DNA from: Ascidia mentula
Taxonomy: Eukaryota; Chordata; Ascidiacea; Phlebobranchia; Ascidiidae
Assembly: GCA_947561715.1 (NCBI GenBank)
Contig: OX387205.1
Coordinates: forward strand, 8,437,001-8,501,000
DNA: 64,000 nucleotides
Direction: 5' to 3'
Positions 20,659-33,021 of this stretch are shown here, in pieces. The notes under the pieces were generated by a model. That model did not search any database. It was given only the letters and a program-made list of their open reading frames with translations, and was not told where the DNA came from. Within the stretch, counting starts at the first letter, position 1. Every line of letters starts with the position of its first letter. A program made the translations under genes and the position numbers.

Positions 20659-23600
20659 ATGGTAAGGACTAAAAGTCCAAAAGTCAACACGGATAGCAAA
20701 AAATCTAAACAAACTCCACCAAGACGCTCCTCTAGGATCAAAAAGATCAATCGAGACATACAGCCTGAAAGTTCACTCTTAGATGATTCACAACTAAATG
20801 AATCCACAGCTAACAACAGCAGCAGTGATGAGTTATATGATGAAGAAACAGATGTAAGCACTTTCACATATGGAACTCAACCTGAGAGTTCCAGCTTTGG
20901 TATGTATTGATAATCATTGCATTTGAAAAATATATATGCAGCCCAGATTGGAAGGTTTGTAATTTGCAGGGAGAACTTTTTCGGTAATCATTAATTGTGT
21001 GGATTATGATAACCTTTTTGTATGCTATTGCATGGACTAATTTATTTTGCATGAATTATTGGTGAACTTTCACACAACATTTTTTCCAATTTGCAAAGAA
21101 AGCAACAAGCTTGCAACTTTTATCTTTTTTATACAGATAGTGAAAGCTTTCATGCTGATGACCAAACAGCTAAAGATTCAACATTACAAGTACTTTTTAC
21201 CACCTTGTTTAGTAGCCTATATTTATTGTGGGAATAGGTTTTTGTGTGTTGCCCAGTAACAAATAGCAAAAGGCTCATAAATGCAAATCCACGGAAATAC
21301 ACCACACAATGTTGCGTCAGTAGAGTGTTCTTGTCTAAAAGAAGATTTTTGTACTTGTTGTCTATGTAATGAATAAAGATATCTAGTCAACTGATACTAA
21401 TAACTTTTTTACCTGACAAAAATTTGTTTTAGGAAACAAAAGTTGTAACAACCCCAGACAAAGCCCCCAAAAAGCAAGGTATATATATGTAATTAGGTGT
21501 TTATTTCGCATTATAGATTGGATCCTCCAGATGTGTTAGTTTGATGTGCAGCATAAATTATAATGTTCAAAGCAGTAAGATTCCGAAATAGCAGCAAACT
21601 TATTAGGGTAAAATATGACATTGTTTTGAAAAAAATATTTTTATTTTTTTTGCTTTTTTTTGTTATTTTCATATTTTGCAAGATACATTTGACTTATCTA
21701 ATGCTACAACAGTTTATGCCCAGACATGTTCTATTTTTAGTCATTTTACTGTTTTTAAGTGGATGAATGATAAAACATGAGAAAAAACATATAGCTTACC
21801 AAGCATATGCTTTCTAATGACCTGGGACAAAGGATGGCAACCTTTAGTATGTCACAAGCTAGTTAACAAAGTTAAATTTTTTAAATTTGTACGACCTTAT
21901 GTGCCAACCTATATATGCACCCTTAAAATGTGGACCTTTTTTTAGTCAACACTGTATGAATTTTTATGTGTACGTTTATACAATTCCAAGATATATGGGC
22001 ACTTTTTATTACCTTTTCTGAAGGATTGTTGAATTGGACGTTTCATAGTTAATACACAAAAATTATCAGTTCTCAATTTTTCTGCCAAATTTTACAAACA
22101 AATAGTTAACATGTTTTTAAAATTATATTTCATAACAGAGCCAACGAGACTTGGGCCTCTATTGATCATCGCATTATTGGTACTTGCTATGGCTGTGTGG
22201 TTTGTATATTTTCCAACTGAAAACTCACATTTCACCATGGAAAATGCAGCCGATCAACTAAAAAACCAATTAAAATTAATGGCATCTGAAATTGGCTCAC
22301 AAGATGCAATTCTTTGGAAAATAGCCAAGTAAGATGTTTTGACAACTATCACAAACATTACCTTTTGTGGTGTAACTAACACCTAATGAAAGCTAGTGTT
22401 AAAATGTAACTCACTGTAATTTACATGCTCTGTGCATAAGATTTACTAAAAGTGGTATTGTGTTGCGAAGGGTGAATCTGGTGAAACACAAAAATAATTC
22501 AGACAACCGACAGCCAGCTGTTTTAATGCTTGCCTCAGATAAAACTTCTTATTTAACGACCAAGTGTCTTGCCAGCAACATTGCTACTGCTTACTCAAAC
22601 AACTGTACCAAGCCCAGCATGCAGGTTTGTATTGCTGTTTAATCATGCTGACTTTAAACAAATATTGAAAGGAAAATTTTGCAGTTCAACTACAGTGTGA
22701 AATACCTTTGTTTTTTTAGATAAAAAATACACTATCATTATTTTCTGTCAAGCCCCTCTGTGAAAACTAGAAACTTTCTTAGATGTTCACCTAAAAACCC
22801 TTGCCTTATAAAGGCATGTTTCCACTTTCCAAACATGTAGCATTGTCACAAAACTCATAAACAAAAGCATTTTTTATTGTAATTTTATTCAGAAGCCATG
22901 TTGCTACAAAAAATCTTGTCCAGGCGTATGGGTTGTAGCATGTCCAAAATTGTACACTATTACTCTTCATGCATGATATGATTAATTGACCCTGTTTTAC
23001 CAGATATCTGGTGGCGACCTGAAAAATCTTCCAGACTCAGAAGCCAAGTTCGAACTTGACCGAATGCTTACTGCACACTTTGAGTCTGGTGCTTGTGCTG
23101 TGGTTGTCGACCGTTTGGATTTAATTCCAGCTGCAGCAACAACTGTGTTTTATCAATTCTGCGAAAATGATAATGCCCCATATAAAAATGTGGCAATAGT
23201 CTTCACCTTGCAGGTAAAGTATTTCATGTGTACTGTGTACAAGATTGTAAATAATGCAATTTGTTGTAAAAATTACCACGCTTTACTATGACTATGGTGA
23301 CATTAAGGAATTGTACAGCTTTGCACTTACTGCAACACATACAATGATAGGCGTCGATTTTTTTCAATTTCCAGGTAGGGCCAGGTAAAATCTTTGCCCG
23401 GCCCCGAAGCTTCTTTGGCGAATAAACATATTTGTGACTGACGCCTCATGTGAGCTCAGAGTAAAAATATCGCTTTTAACTCGTTTGTTTAACAGAAAAC
23501 CGACTCTGTCTTAGCAAGAAACTTGTCTGAAAGTTTTGTTAGGGTTTAGCATTTTGCCAAGCCTTGTGACGAATGACTACCCTATAAAGATAATACCTAA

Positions 23601-24202
23601 TAATTTAGTTAAATACCCTTCATAAGTTTGGAGCAACCAATGTTGTATTTTATGATCATATCGCGTTTGTTCATACTCATAAAAATTAATGCACATGCAA
23701 GAAAAGATTCGGGTTTGAAACTTTTTTCTTGCGGAACATTAAGATTCATGTCTTGTGGCGATAAGATCATTCATGCCATGAATCGAAAAAATAACACAAA
23801 AAGCGTTACAATGGCACTATCACATGGCGCATGGCTACTAATACACAGACTACCGACTTAGATGTTTCATAAAAAGGATAGACTGGTCATCACCGGTAGG
23901 TAGAAACCGACGCTTATGCACCCAATTGCATTATTAAATTCAACTACAATGATGATATTTGTAACATGTAATGTTCCTATTGGCAGGTGGAAAATGGGGA
24001 TTGGACGTCTTCACCTCAAGATTTAAGTAACTTGCCACCGAGGCTCTGGGATGAAACTGTAGATAAATTTCTCCAGCATTCCTTGCAAACCAGAGACCCA
24101 GGTGTTATGACTGATGACATGATTGCTGGGTTAATGTCCAGGATAACGCCTGCTGTAGCGTGGGTCAAGAAGGCTGATCCTCTAACACTTTGTAATGCTT
24201 GA
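20659..24202 (+). CDS. TOR1AIP1: Torsin-interacting protein, LAP1/LULL1 family
   Basis: Seven exons, 20659-20899, 21137-21189, 21433-21478, 22139-22328, 22441-22624, 23004-23213 and 23987-24202, with matching phases, give 379 residues. Residues 1-113 are basic then acidic and Ser-rich (a nucleoplasmic or cytosolic arm, MVRTKSPK start). One membrane segment follows at about 119-139 (PLLIIALLVLAMAVWFVYF). The rest is the luminal torsin-activator domain: VLMLASD, TYxTTKCLA-like AAA-like strands, GACAVVVDRLDLIPAAATTVFYQFC and VAIVFTLQ. The end, GLMSRITPAVAW, has Arg360 about 20 residues from the C-terminus, the position of the arginine finger of human LAP1/LULL1 that completes the torsin ATP site. 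A single family member is seen here, so it may stand before the vertebrate LAP1/LULL1 split. Its partner, a torsin ATPase, is not in the window. Confidence 0.87.
23349..23920. repeat. Possible degenerate relative of the 18999 element in a LAP1-like intron
   Basis: The left boundary reads gataggcgtcgattttt, the same word that opens the element at 18999. A degraded inverse, accgacgcttatg, is found near 23907-23919. The interior does not obviously match the other copy and no target duplication was recognised, so this may be only a partial or diverged insertion inside the last intron of the torsin-activator gene. Confidence 0.35.
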
Positions 24203-25630
24203 CGTTTTGCCTAAATTTGTATGTGTTGCTGAACCCTTTTGTCATATGAAAATAACATAAAGATAGAGAAATATATCGAATCAATTACAGTTGCAGGTAA
24301 CTTATTGGACCTAATAGGCCTACTAATGTTTCAATCATCTAAAAGCGCACTTATTTCTTCAAAGGTCATTTAATATCACTGTGCTTACTGTGCATGTAAG
24401 AAAACGACCATGTTTGTTAGATGTGTTTGTGCCTAATTTCACCTAAGAGCAACGCATAACCTATTTGTTTAGTGCTGCCATATAAATTTTGTCTAATTGC
24501 TGGAATATTTTTTTTACATAAACTTTGCCGACTTGCAAATCACGACTTTGCTCCTTTTTGTAAGTTATTTGTTTCTTATCTTGTAGGCCCAGACTGTTAT
24601 GTCATTCCCTGTTAGTCAGTTACTGATTAGTGCTCTGAAAATGGGCTCAGTTCATGTTTAAAGGCAATTATTCATCTTATTGTTAGCTATTTTGCACCAA
24701 CGCAAGGTTCAGAAAAGCACGAAATTAAGGTTTTGGCCAGAGATATTGCCAACATACCAATACGTCTCCACAGTAAAGCCCGTACATATGTATTATGTAA
24801 GTAAGTTTGGCTGTAGCACTAAATCATTGTGCTGGAGTTTTTTCGACGATTGCAAAGATTGGCACGAACTTTCTAAACAAAAATTATTTTTATTTCGTGC
24901 TAATCTCTGTAATCTGTGAGTGTAGCCAGGTGCTCAAAACATATGACATCCTGTTTTCTCCCTGCTGCCCAACCTAGTTACGTTTTTCTGCATAAAACCG
25001 AAATTGTATAAGCGGTAGTTCAACGTTACGGCTTGAACATATCTGCTTTCTGACAAACTATCCCGTTGTACCGAAACATTTTTTGGTGACAAGAGCTGTC
25101 AATGAGATTCAAAATGCAGACGTGGGTTGTGTTATGTACAAATTGCACCGGAACTCCCGCTTCTTTCAAACATTTGACTTAGAATATACCACATTTAGTA
25201 CATTATGGCAGAAAACGCCATAAACGGCCAAATGTTTCCTTTACTGTTGAACGATATTTTCGAGTTCAAGCCGCCAAATTTATAAAATCTGGCCAAATGG
25301 CAACAGTGGTGCCCTATGACTCTCCAACAGTATCCCATACTGTTTTTTTTAAATCGCTGAGGTGCGACGAATTCAATACCTCGAGTCCGCACCAGCTGGC
25401 AAATAAGAGATATTTTGATGCCGAAAACATTCCTGTTTACCAATTACCAAACTTTAGCCTGTCGATCATTCGGCGGATTCAACAAAGCCAAAGTTAATTA
25501 TTTGCCAGACACAAGCCAGAATTTGCCGCTGTATGGATTCTCAGTGCATTGGTCACGTATACGTTTGCAAGCAACAAAACAGGATTAATGGTAAATCGTT
25601 TCTGCTCTGTTACAAAGTTAAGTCGGAAAA
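24203..25630. other. Intergenic region before the dioxygenase gene
   Basis: AT-rich sequence without a recognised exon. The ORF at 25297-25497 is open, but no domain, conserved wording or splice link to the downstream gene was found. Confidence 0.35.
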
Positions 25631-28331
25631 ATGGAAAACCCTAAAACTGGTGAGCTTTGTAACATTCAAGTTATGGCAATTATTAAATTGTTTAAATTTT
25701 CCTTTAAGTTCCTGTGCCAGAGTTTGCGTTCACTCCGGGCGAGAACCTTACTGTTACCGATGACATGAAAAAAGCTTTCGAAACGGATGGATTTATTCTT
25801 GTGAGGTAATTAATGCCGCATTAAAACATTCACCAATTACGTAGAACAGACATCTGACGTCTTTTATCAACCAACTAGGCTAACTTTTAATCACGTTGGG
25901 AAAAAAATTATTTTCAAACTGTTTTAGAGGACTGTTCACGAAACCAGAAATAGACAAATTGGAACATTGTATTAAACTGGGTCATGTGACGAAACATGCC
26001 TTCGACATTGCGGATGGAAAGAACACAAACGCGCGTATGATTTTGTTCAACCACCCAGGCAACGATTATACCGGAATGTTTGGCAGATGTAGACGAGTTG
26101 TTGATACTACGGAAGAAGTAAGAACCTCTCCTAAGTTTGGGTTGCCGATATCAGCAATAATCTATGTCAGGCTATTTTCAGTGGACAGTGGCTAGCCTAT
26201 ATACCTAATGCCAATTTGTAACAATCAAAACAAGTTGTTTTTTGAAGTTAGCGTTAAAAACAATCGCTAATTAAGCGAACTCATGCAATTCAATCCTTTG
26301 CCAAGTTGTTATTAGTAGCTCAAAAATTTGATGTATTTTGTCTGGTAGCTTCTTGGTGGTGAGGTTTATCATTACCACACCAAGATCAACCTAAAGGAAA
26401 AGGGAAATGCTGGCGGTTTTGAATGGCACCAAGATTACGGGTAAGAATATTGTTGAGACGAAGCACATGCTATATACACGTACTGGTCTTATTGAATAAT
26501 TGTGATCAGTAAAATCTCTCACTAACTAGCTACAATGTTTTCATAGTTACTGGTATAATAATGGATTGCTTTTCCCGGATCTTCTATCTGTGATGGTTGC
26601 TATTGATGAGTGTGAAAAGTCAAATGGTTGCCTGAAGGTCAGTTCTTAAAAAAATATATTTCAGGTTGTTCAAAAGCACGTATGGTGCTAAGTCGCACGT
26701 AACTACGTTCTAGAAATTGGGAAATTACAGCACCACGAAGTATAGGGGTCATGACGTCACACCAAAATGCATATAAATATGACGTCACTGAGCTAACGCT
26801 ACGCGCTATCGATGCGTATCGTATCCTACTAGCGGTGTTCCCGTTAAGGGCAATTAATACCGCACGGCCCAACAGCAACGATACAACAAAATTTTACATA
26901 CTTTCACATTTGTTTCATAGGTACGTGATTTGATACTTCATTATGTTAAGTCCCTATAAACCCTGAACAAATGTCTCAATATTTTTACGCTATTGGCTCT
27001 ATGTAAGTACACTTCAAATGAGTTTGTAAGTACACGGAAATGTTCACAGAATAAAAGTAATGCTGTTTGATGCAAAATTTGAAATCACTTTACCAATAGT
27101 AAGTTCACAATACAAAAAATAATATTAGGTTATTACAAATATACCTTTATGACGCTAGGTTTAATTTCCACCAACTGGGAACAATCTTATGTGTAAATTT
27201 TGCTGATTGGCAGCTTATTTGTTTATGAAGAGGTAATTTTTTTAGGTTCTACGAGGAAGTCACAAACTCGGTCGAATTGATCACGTGCGTATGGGAGGAC
27301 AGAACGGAGCTGAAAAAGAACGTCTTGCTGAGGTAATCGAAAAATCCATTTCATATACGTATTTACACGTGTAATTAACAATTTGTCTGTAGACAATTTA
27401 AACGTATTTTGCAAGTGTGTTTCAACACAAGCAATTTGACATGAAACGCTCTGGAATCTGGTTTGGGTTCATCGACAAATATAACGTAAATTATAGGCAT
27501 TTATTTTTCAAGTGCCAAAAAGTTTTGGAAGAATTCTATGTGGAAATGAAACCGGGCGATGGACTATTTTTTCATTGCAACGTGCTACACTCCAGGTTAT
27601 CTATGTGAAGGCCCAGAATATTGAAACATAGGATAACATCTGAAATAAATAAAAATAAAAAAGTTTTATCTGAAAGTGTGCATGGGGATGAGATAATAAG
27701 TATATTTTTTTCACATCGAAAAGATCAGTTCTCTATTTCACGACGTAGCTAACATCACATGGGCATATATCTGATTTCTTCTAATCTTATATCAAAAATG
27801 AACGGTAAATATCTTTACAGCGACCAAAACTGGTCCGACCGTAAAAGATGGGTCATAATTCCTTGCTACAGTCGAATGGACAATGACTCGTATGTTGACC
27901 ATCATCACGCAAGAGCCACGAAGTTAAACAAAGTAAGAATATTATGTCTTGTTTGGAGTAGGCTAGTTTGAAATTTGACGTTATATAAATTACCCAAACA
28001 TATGCTTGCTGAATTATGGTGCCGTTTAATCCGTTTAATTTAAGTTTTGAAACAAATTTGTAGCATATCAACTAATGGAAAGTATATGTAACATGGATAT
28101 AGTGGCATAAAAATGAGCACCGGTATATATGTTACACACATAATTACCTCTTAAAAACATTTGGTCGATTCTTGCATTGCTATACAGGTGGAAGATTCAG
28201 AGCTAATTGCGTGTGAGGAGTTTGAAGATATCTCCGGTAAATGGTTCATGGATCCTAAAATAGACAAAACGATTATTGCAGAGAAAGTTAACGAAGATGT
28301 TCCATCTGAAACTGATCAAACACTAAAATAG
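25631..28331 (+). CDS. Phytanoyl-CoA dioxygenase (PhyH) family 2-oxoglutarate/Fe(II) oxygenase
   Basis: Nine exons: 25631-25649, 25709-25805, 25928-26117, 26349-26440, 26547-26637, 27246-27332, 27513-27595, 27821-27932 and 28188-28331. Phases agree, giving 304 residues. The protein starts [20 protein letters not shown], and [18 protein letters not shown] is the usual PhyH N-terminal pattern. Iron ligands are H129 and D131 in EWHQDYGYWY and the distal H218 in CNVLHSSDQNW; R227 or R229 (DRKRW) should bind 2-oxoglutarate. [12 protein letters not shown] is the typical jelly-roll strand. The enzyme should hydroxylate an unknown small molecule. The closest family wording is that of invertebrate PhyH-domain proteins sometimes called proline 4-hydroxylase-like. 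No peroxisomal targeting signal (PTS1) is seen at the C-terminus (ending DQTLK) and no signal peptide at the N-terminus, so it is probably cytosolic. All active-site residues are intact. Confidence 0.85.
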
Positions 28332-29535
28332 GCTGAGACCAATTAACATTTTACGCACAGTAACTTTGTAACGGAACCGAAGATTATGTTTTCAAATTAA
28401 CATGTTAACAGCCCAAAGAGTTCAATCTTTATAGAAAGCTTTTAATCGATATGCTCTGTCAAATTTGTGTGTTTTTATTAAATGTATTGCAATCTTGACT
28501 TGTTTATTTGTCGCTCTTCACCTACGTCGCAAATTTTGAAAATTAAACAAAGGCATGCAGCCCTTTGAGTTCCTTTTTGCACTTGAGGACCGGTCGGCCA
28601 AGTTTTGCAACAACTTTTACAGCCCAGTGATTTGGTAAAATTTTATCTAAAATGCAATGCAATTACCATATTAACAAAAATGGAAATTGAATATTCCAAA
28701 ATTATGCACTTCATACCAAAGAAATCTTTTTACCGTATTTTACGGACCATAAGGCGCAACTTAAATCCTTTTTTTTCCTCATAAATTAATCGTGCGCCTT
28801 ATAAGCCGGTGCGCCTAATGTATGGATCAAGTAGTGCTTTATTGCCTACACTCAAAACCAGTACCGATACTATTATAAATAAACCACCGTCTTACACAAT
28901 AAACTACGGTAAAAGCAACTAGCAACTGTGATATTCATACTATTGTGACTTGCTTACATTTATTACCTAACAAGTTTTTGTTTAATGAGCTTTATACGGT
29001 AACCCATACTCCTTAAAATACGTTGCGTTCTATAGCCCGGTGCGCCTTATGTATGAACAAAAAACTAATCAAAGCAATTTATTGACAGTGCGCCTTATAA
29101 TCGGGTGCGCTTTATGGTCCGTAAAATACGGTAACATGAAAATGACCTTTAATAGAGACCAGTACGCAACTATTTTACAAAAATATTTTTGTCTTTCTGT
29201 GCTTCTTTTCGAATGATTTGTCGTTGTCAATTAGTTGAATGTGATCGGTACGAATTGTTCCATACAAACTTGGGGTAAAAATCGTAAAAATCGTATAGAT
29301 TTGTATATTTTGGTCGGAAGCATAAACTTGCCACTGTTGCAAAAAACATAAAACTCACCTGCAGGATGATAATGTACGTTAATTGGTTCGGAATAAGTTT
29401 CCAGATTTTTGTTTTGATTCCACAGCGCACGTGTTGCTGTTTATTGCATTCTGAGTCCAGACCCAAGGAGTTTGCAAAAAACTGTGGCCAAGTTAAAACA
29501 CTTTGAGTGACGCCTTTGAAGAATTGTCCGTAATA
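28332..29535. other. Intergenic region with MITE, upstream of NOL8
   Basis: A 399-bp MITE fills a third of this gap. I looked here for exons of an RRM domain, which NOL8 normally has at its N-terminus, and found none. The antisense ORF at 29227-29556 shows no domain. Confidence 0.4.
28733..29131. mobile_element. MITE with 26-bp terminal inverted repeats and TA flanks
   Basis: The left arm (28733-28758) begins CCGTATTTTACGGACCATAA and the right arm (29106-29131) is its inverse with 25 of 26 matches. TA dinucleotides flank both ends (28731-28732 and 29132-29133), as for Tc1/mariner-type insertions. Inside, the motif GTGCGCCTTAT recurs several times (for example near 28811, 29041 and 29090), and the arm itself can fold (CCGTA-TTT-TACGG). 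There is no ORF. Very similar termini are, to my memory, widespread in invertebrate genomes; a repeat-library search would decide the family. Confidence 0.85.
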
Positions 29536-32500
29536 ATGAAAGGCCCCAATAAACAAGCATTATCCAATAAAGTACGTTTGGCGTCCCTTCATCAAAAGAA
29601 GGAAAATGCATTGAAGTCAAATCTGTTGATTAAAAACTCCCTTAAAAGCTTGGTAAGTAAAGTTTGTTGTGATAAAATGGACAAATTAAAATTATAGATG
29701 GTGAACTGCTTGATTATTTACATATGTTGCATACTGTAGTACTGTCATTTTAAGTCTAACATGTGTTAACTTGTAGGATCAAACAAAAAAATCTAATCAG
29801 CACATTAAATTTGATGATGAGAGCTCTGACGAGGAAGAAATTAATGAGGTTTCCAACACTCCTAATACTATTTATGACAAGGTACAGTATTAGACCACAT
29901 TGGAAAAATCAAATCCTCCGCACACTTTAGCGAAAATTTGCCGACAATCTGCACAATATTAATGAGCTGATGCAATAACATACAAAAAAAATGAACGATC
30001 GCCAAAACGAAGTTATGTGATGTATTAAAAACTTAGCTTGCATGTTGCAGAATGTGTTTTTTCTGTGATGTTTGCATAATAGGAGCATATATTTTTATGT
30101 GCAGTCTAATTTAAAGACAAAATCACATGGAGATGTATTGGGACTAAACAATGCTTCCAGTGATGATGATGAAATTCAAATAAAACCCCAATTTGAAGGA
30201 AAATCTGGAAAAAAACTTTTGGAGATACAGGCAAGGTAAAAAAGCTTTGTGTGCTGCAGTTTTAAGTATAAATATTAAACTAGTCTTAAACTGTGGTTGC
30301 AATTGTGTAAAATTGTTTTCCTTTTAACAGATCTGGAATAGATGCCAGATTCAAAATGGATGAAAGGTTTATTGAAAGTGATTCTGCAAATGAAGAAGAA
30401 AAAAATATTGCAGAAGAAAACAATGAACATTTAGATGGTAGGCTTAAAAAGTGTGTGATTTAATGCTTTAATGTTATATCAAAATGCATGTTTCTCCTCA
30501 TGGCAATACTTTGCTTTTGTAACATTTATATTAGTTTTTTCATTTTATCTGTAGAGTTAAAAAAGTAGATTGTGTTTAGAAAAAAAACGTAATTTGGCAA
30601 TCCTGCAACAAGTTGTTGGAACAGCGGCTACAGCTAAATCTTTAAAGCGCAGAGGAAAAACATTTCAAGACCCAGATGCAAAAAGATATGACCCAAATAA
30701 AGAGGACCATGTTAAACTTGAAGTTGCCCCTAGCAGGTTTCTCAAGAAACAAAAAAAAAACTTTTTTGTTTTAAGATTTATGTTGATTAAAATCAAATCA
30801 ATATTAGCTGGAAAGCTGCAGACAGGGTGTGTATACACACTGTTAAGACCTGTAAGGTCTTATCAGTGCAGCTGTTAAGTGGCACTGTGCTAGCTTTTAC
30901 ACTAGCTGGCACACTAGTCTACACTTTGTGGTACCTTTCGGTCAACATCTGCAGCTTTGCAATAACATGGCTTTTTTTGCACAAATATTTGCTGGGTTTG
31001 ACAGAAACGTTAAAAAAATTTTGGCACAAAACCTCAGTATGGTTTTAATATAGTTAATTTTTTTGAAACTAAAACATCTCTTAACAATATCCAGACCTCA
31101 AAAGTAAATTATTGCAGCGAAACTGTTGAAAAGAAAAAGAAAAAAAGAAAAAAGAAACATGATAAACCCGTTCCTGTTGATGCTACAAAGTTTTTTGAGG
31201 CAAGCACCACAGATCTAAAAAGTGCTTTTGGCAAACACTTAAAGAAAGAGGTATATGAGCATACGTATATATTGCTTTTAATGAATTGGAATTTTTAACC
31301 CTGTGACATAAAAAACTGAGGGAAATTTGGTAGTTCCATATTATTGTTGTTGACAGACTAATGATGGCAATAAAAAGGACAACGCTACCACTATTAACGA
31401 TGATGATGGTGGTGGAGAAACTCAAACCTTTTCATTTTTGAAAATGATGGGAAGAAAACCTGATGAAGACGATTCTTCTGATGAGGAGAGGTTTCCCTAC
31501 TTTAATGAAGGTGGGTAAAAGTTTAAGCGTGAGCAAATTTGCTCATAAATTGTGTAAAAGATTGACATTTGAATGTAAAAATTCCATAACTGCTTTAACT
31601 GAAACAATCTTGCTAGTTTTTCTTTACTTCAGTTATGCATTTACTTCTGTGGGAAGGGTTAGGGATTTTTTCCAAAAAATCTGTGATTGTTTTAGGATTA
31701 GTTAATCTCTTAACATTGTTACAGAGGTCCCGTAAAAACTTTTTCTGCAAAGCTACACTTAAGTTAATAATATTAAAACTTGGAAGCAAATTGCTCCTTT
31801 TCACTAACATAAATTACCAATAATAAATTTGCAGAACTTCCTCAAAGAAATGAAAAGTCAAAATTAGAATCTCAGTTTGGAAGACGAGTATTTAAGCATG
31901 ATAGCAGTGACAGTGAAATGGAAACAGAAGATTACCAAGTAAAAATTGGTGAGTTTTGGTTATATGTAAATAGCATGTTATATTGTTAAAAATATTATTT
32001 ACTAAACATAAAGAGTTTTCCTTAAGGCTTTGCTGCAAATAGATCGCTAGTTTTGTTTGGCTCTACAAAATGGTAATTTTAATATTTCCAACTATATTTG
32101 ACAAACTTTAGCAATCCTGAAATACTGTGAATTGTCCAGCACAATTTCGGTGTGTACGAGCACAACTTAGAATGGACAAATCATTGTGTCGAAAATAAAC
32201 CTGCCTCCTAGCATAAGACCAACAAACAAACATTATTAGTTGTTGTTTAATTGTTGTTCAAACAGTGATAAACTAAACTGTTACCACTTCTGAACTAAAA
32301 CCTCGTATTTTAATGTATAGAGAAAAAGGAAACTTCTAGAATCCCAACAACTTTGTTTCTAACTTCACGGAACGACCCTCGTGTGTTGGAAGGCCCGACC
32401 CTGTTTTGCTCCAACAAAAGTATGGATAAAATACGGGAGGAATGGCTGGAGTGCAAAGACATGCTAAAAGCGGTGATTTGCTTTGTTTTATGCTGTATTA

Positions 32501-33021
32501 TCGTGCCTAGTTCTAAGAGTTGTGCTTTTTTCAAGAGCGCTGTCCTGGATAATACAAGTGTGGTTATTGTTAAGAAAGGTGCTTGTTTTTGGTCGGCGGG
32601 CTAGTTTTAAATTGTAATGTGTTTTTAGTTATACGACGCAATGTAGCAAACGTTTTAAATTATTTATGTGCATTTGTGCACCCCGTCGACAAATACAAAC
32701 ATATTGTTTTTTAAAAAAGATGATCGTCCTGACCTAATTAATAACAGACTTCAAAGTATGACGGAATAAATCACAATCGTATCTACTGCGTCATCAAAAC
32801 GCAAGGTGTTTATTTATTGGTTGAGGCCGATGGAAGCGCGGTTTTTTGTCATATTGTACTTTTGTATACACACAGCGAACTTACGGAATTGCCGACCTGC
32901 ATTTTTACTTTCCGTAACTTTCCGTTTTTTGATACAGGATTACAAGAAAAAACACAGGAACGCAAGAACGTTACTGAAGCGTGGAAGGTCCAGCCAACAA
33001 GATGGTTTTGGGGACCAATGA
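29536..33021 (+). CDS. NOL8: NOL8, nucleolar protein 8 (short form without visible RRM)
   Basis: Ten exons: 29536-29652, 29777-29881, 30105-30235, 30331-30437, 30580-30736, 31118-31250, 31357-31510, 31835-31948, 32321-32472 and 32938-33021. Phases agree, giving 417 residues. The conserved pieces of NOL8 are in order: KVRLASLHQKKENAL, SLKSLDQ, HIKFDDESSDEEE; GKKLLEIQARSGIDARFKMDERF; LQQVVGTAATAKSLKRR; DPDAKRYDPNKEDH; a Lys-rich KKKKKRKKK run; then the signature tail TSRNDPRVLEGPTLFC, SMDKIREEWLECKDMLKADY and KKKHRNARTLLKRG. Acidic Ser/Asp tracts are typical of nucleolar proteins. NOL8 takes part in large-subunit rRNA processing in the nucleolus. Vertebrate NOL8 is over 1000 residues and starts with an RRM. 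Here the first ATG of the first recognisable exon, just after an in-frame stop, already lies in the C-terminal half, so the RRM is lost, separate or missed. Confidence 0.82.

Noticed and set aside
25297..25497. Upstream ORF as a first exon of the dioxygenase gene
   Set aside because: The MENPKT start at 25631 splices in phase to the conserved domain, while this ORF ends in a stop without a fitting donor.
29227..29556. 109-codon minus ORF upstream of NOL8
   Set aside because: No domain or conserved wording, and it overlaps the first NOL8 exon antisense; likely chance.
30551..30570. Alternative NOL8 acceptor (ctgtag at about 30549-30554)
   Set aside because: It would lead to an in-frame TAG after four codons; the acceptor at 30578-30579 keeps the conserved frame.
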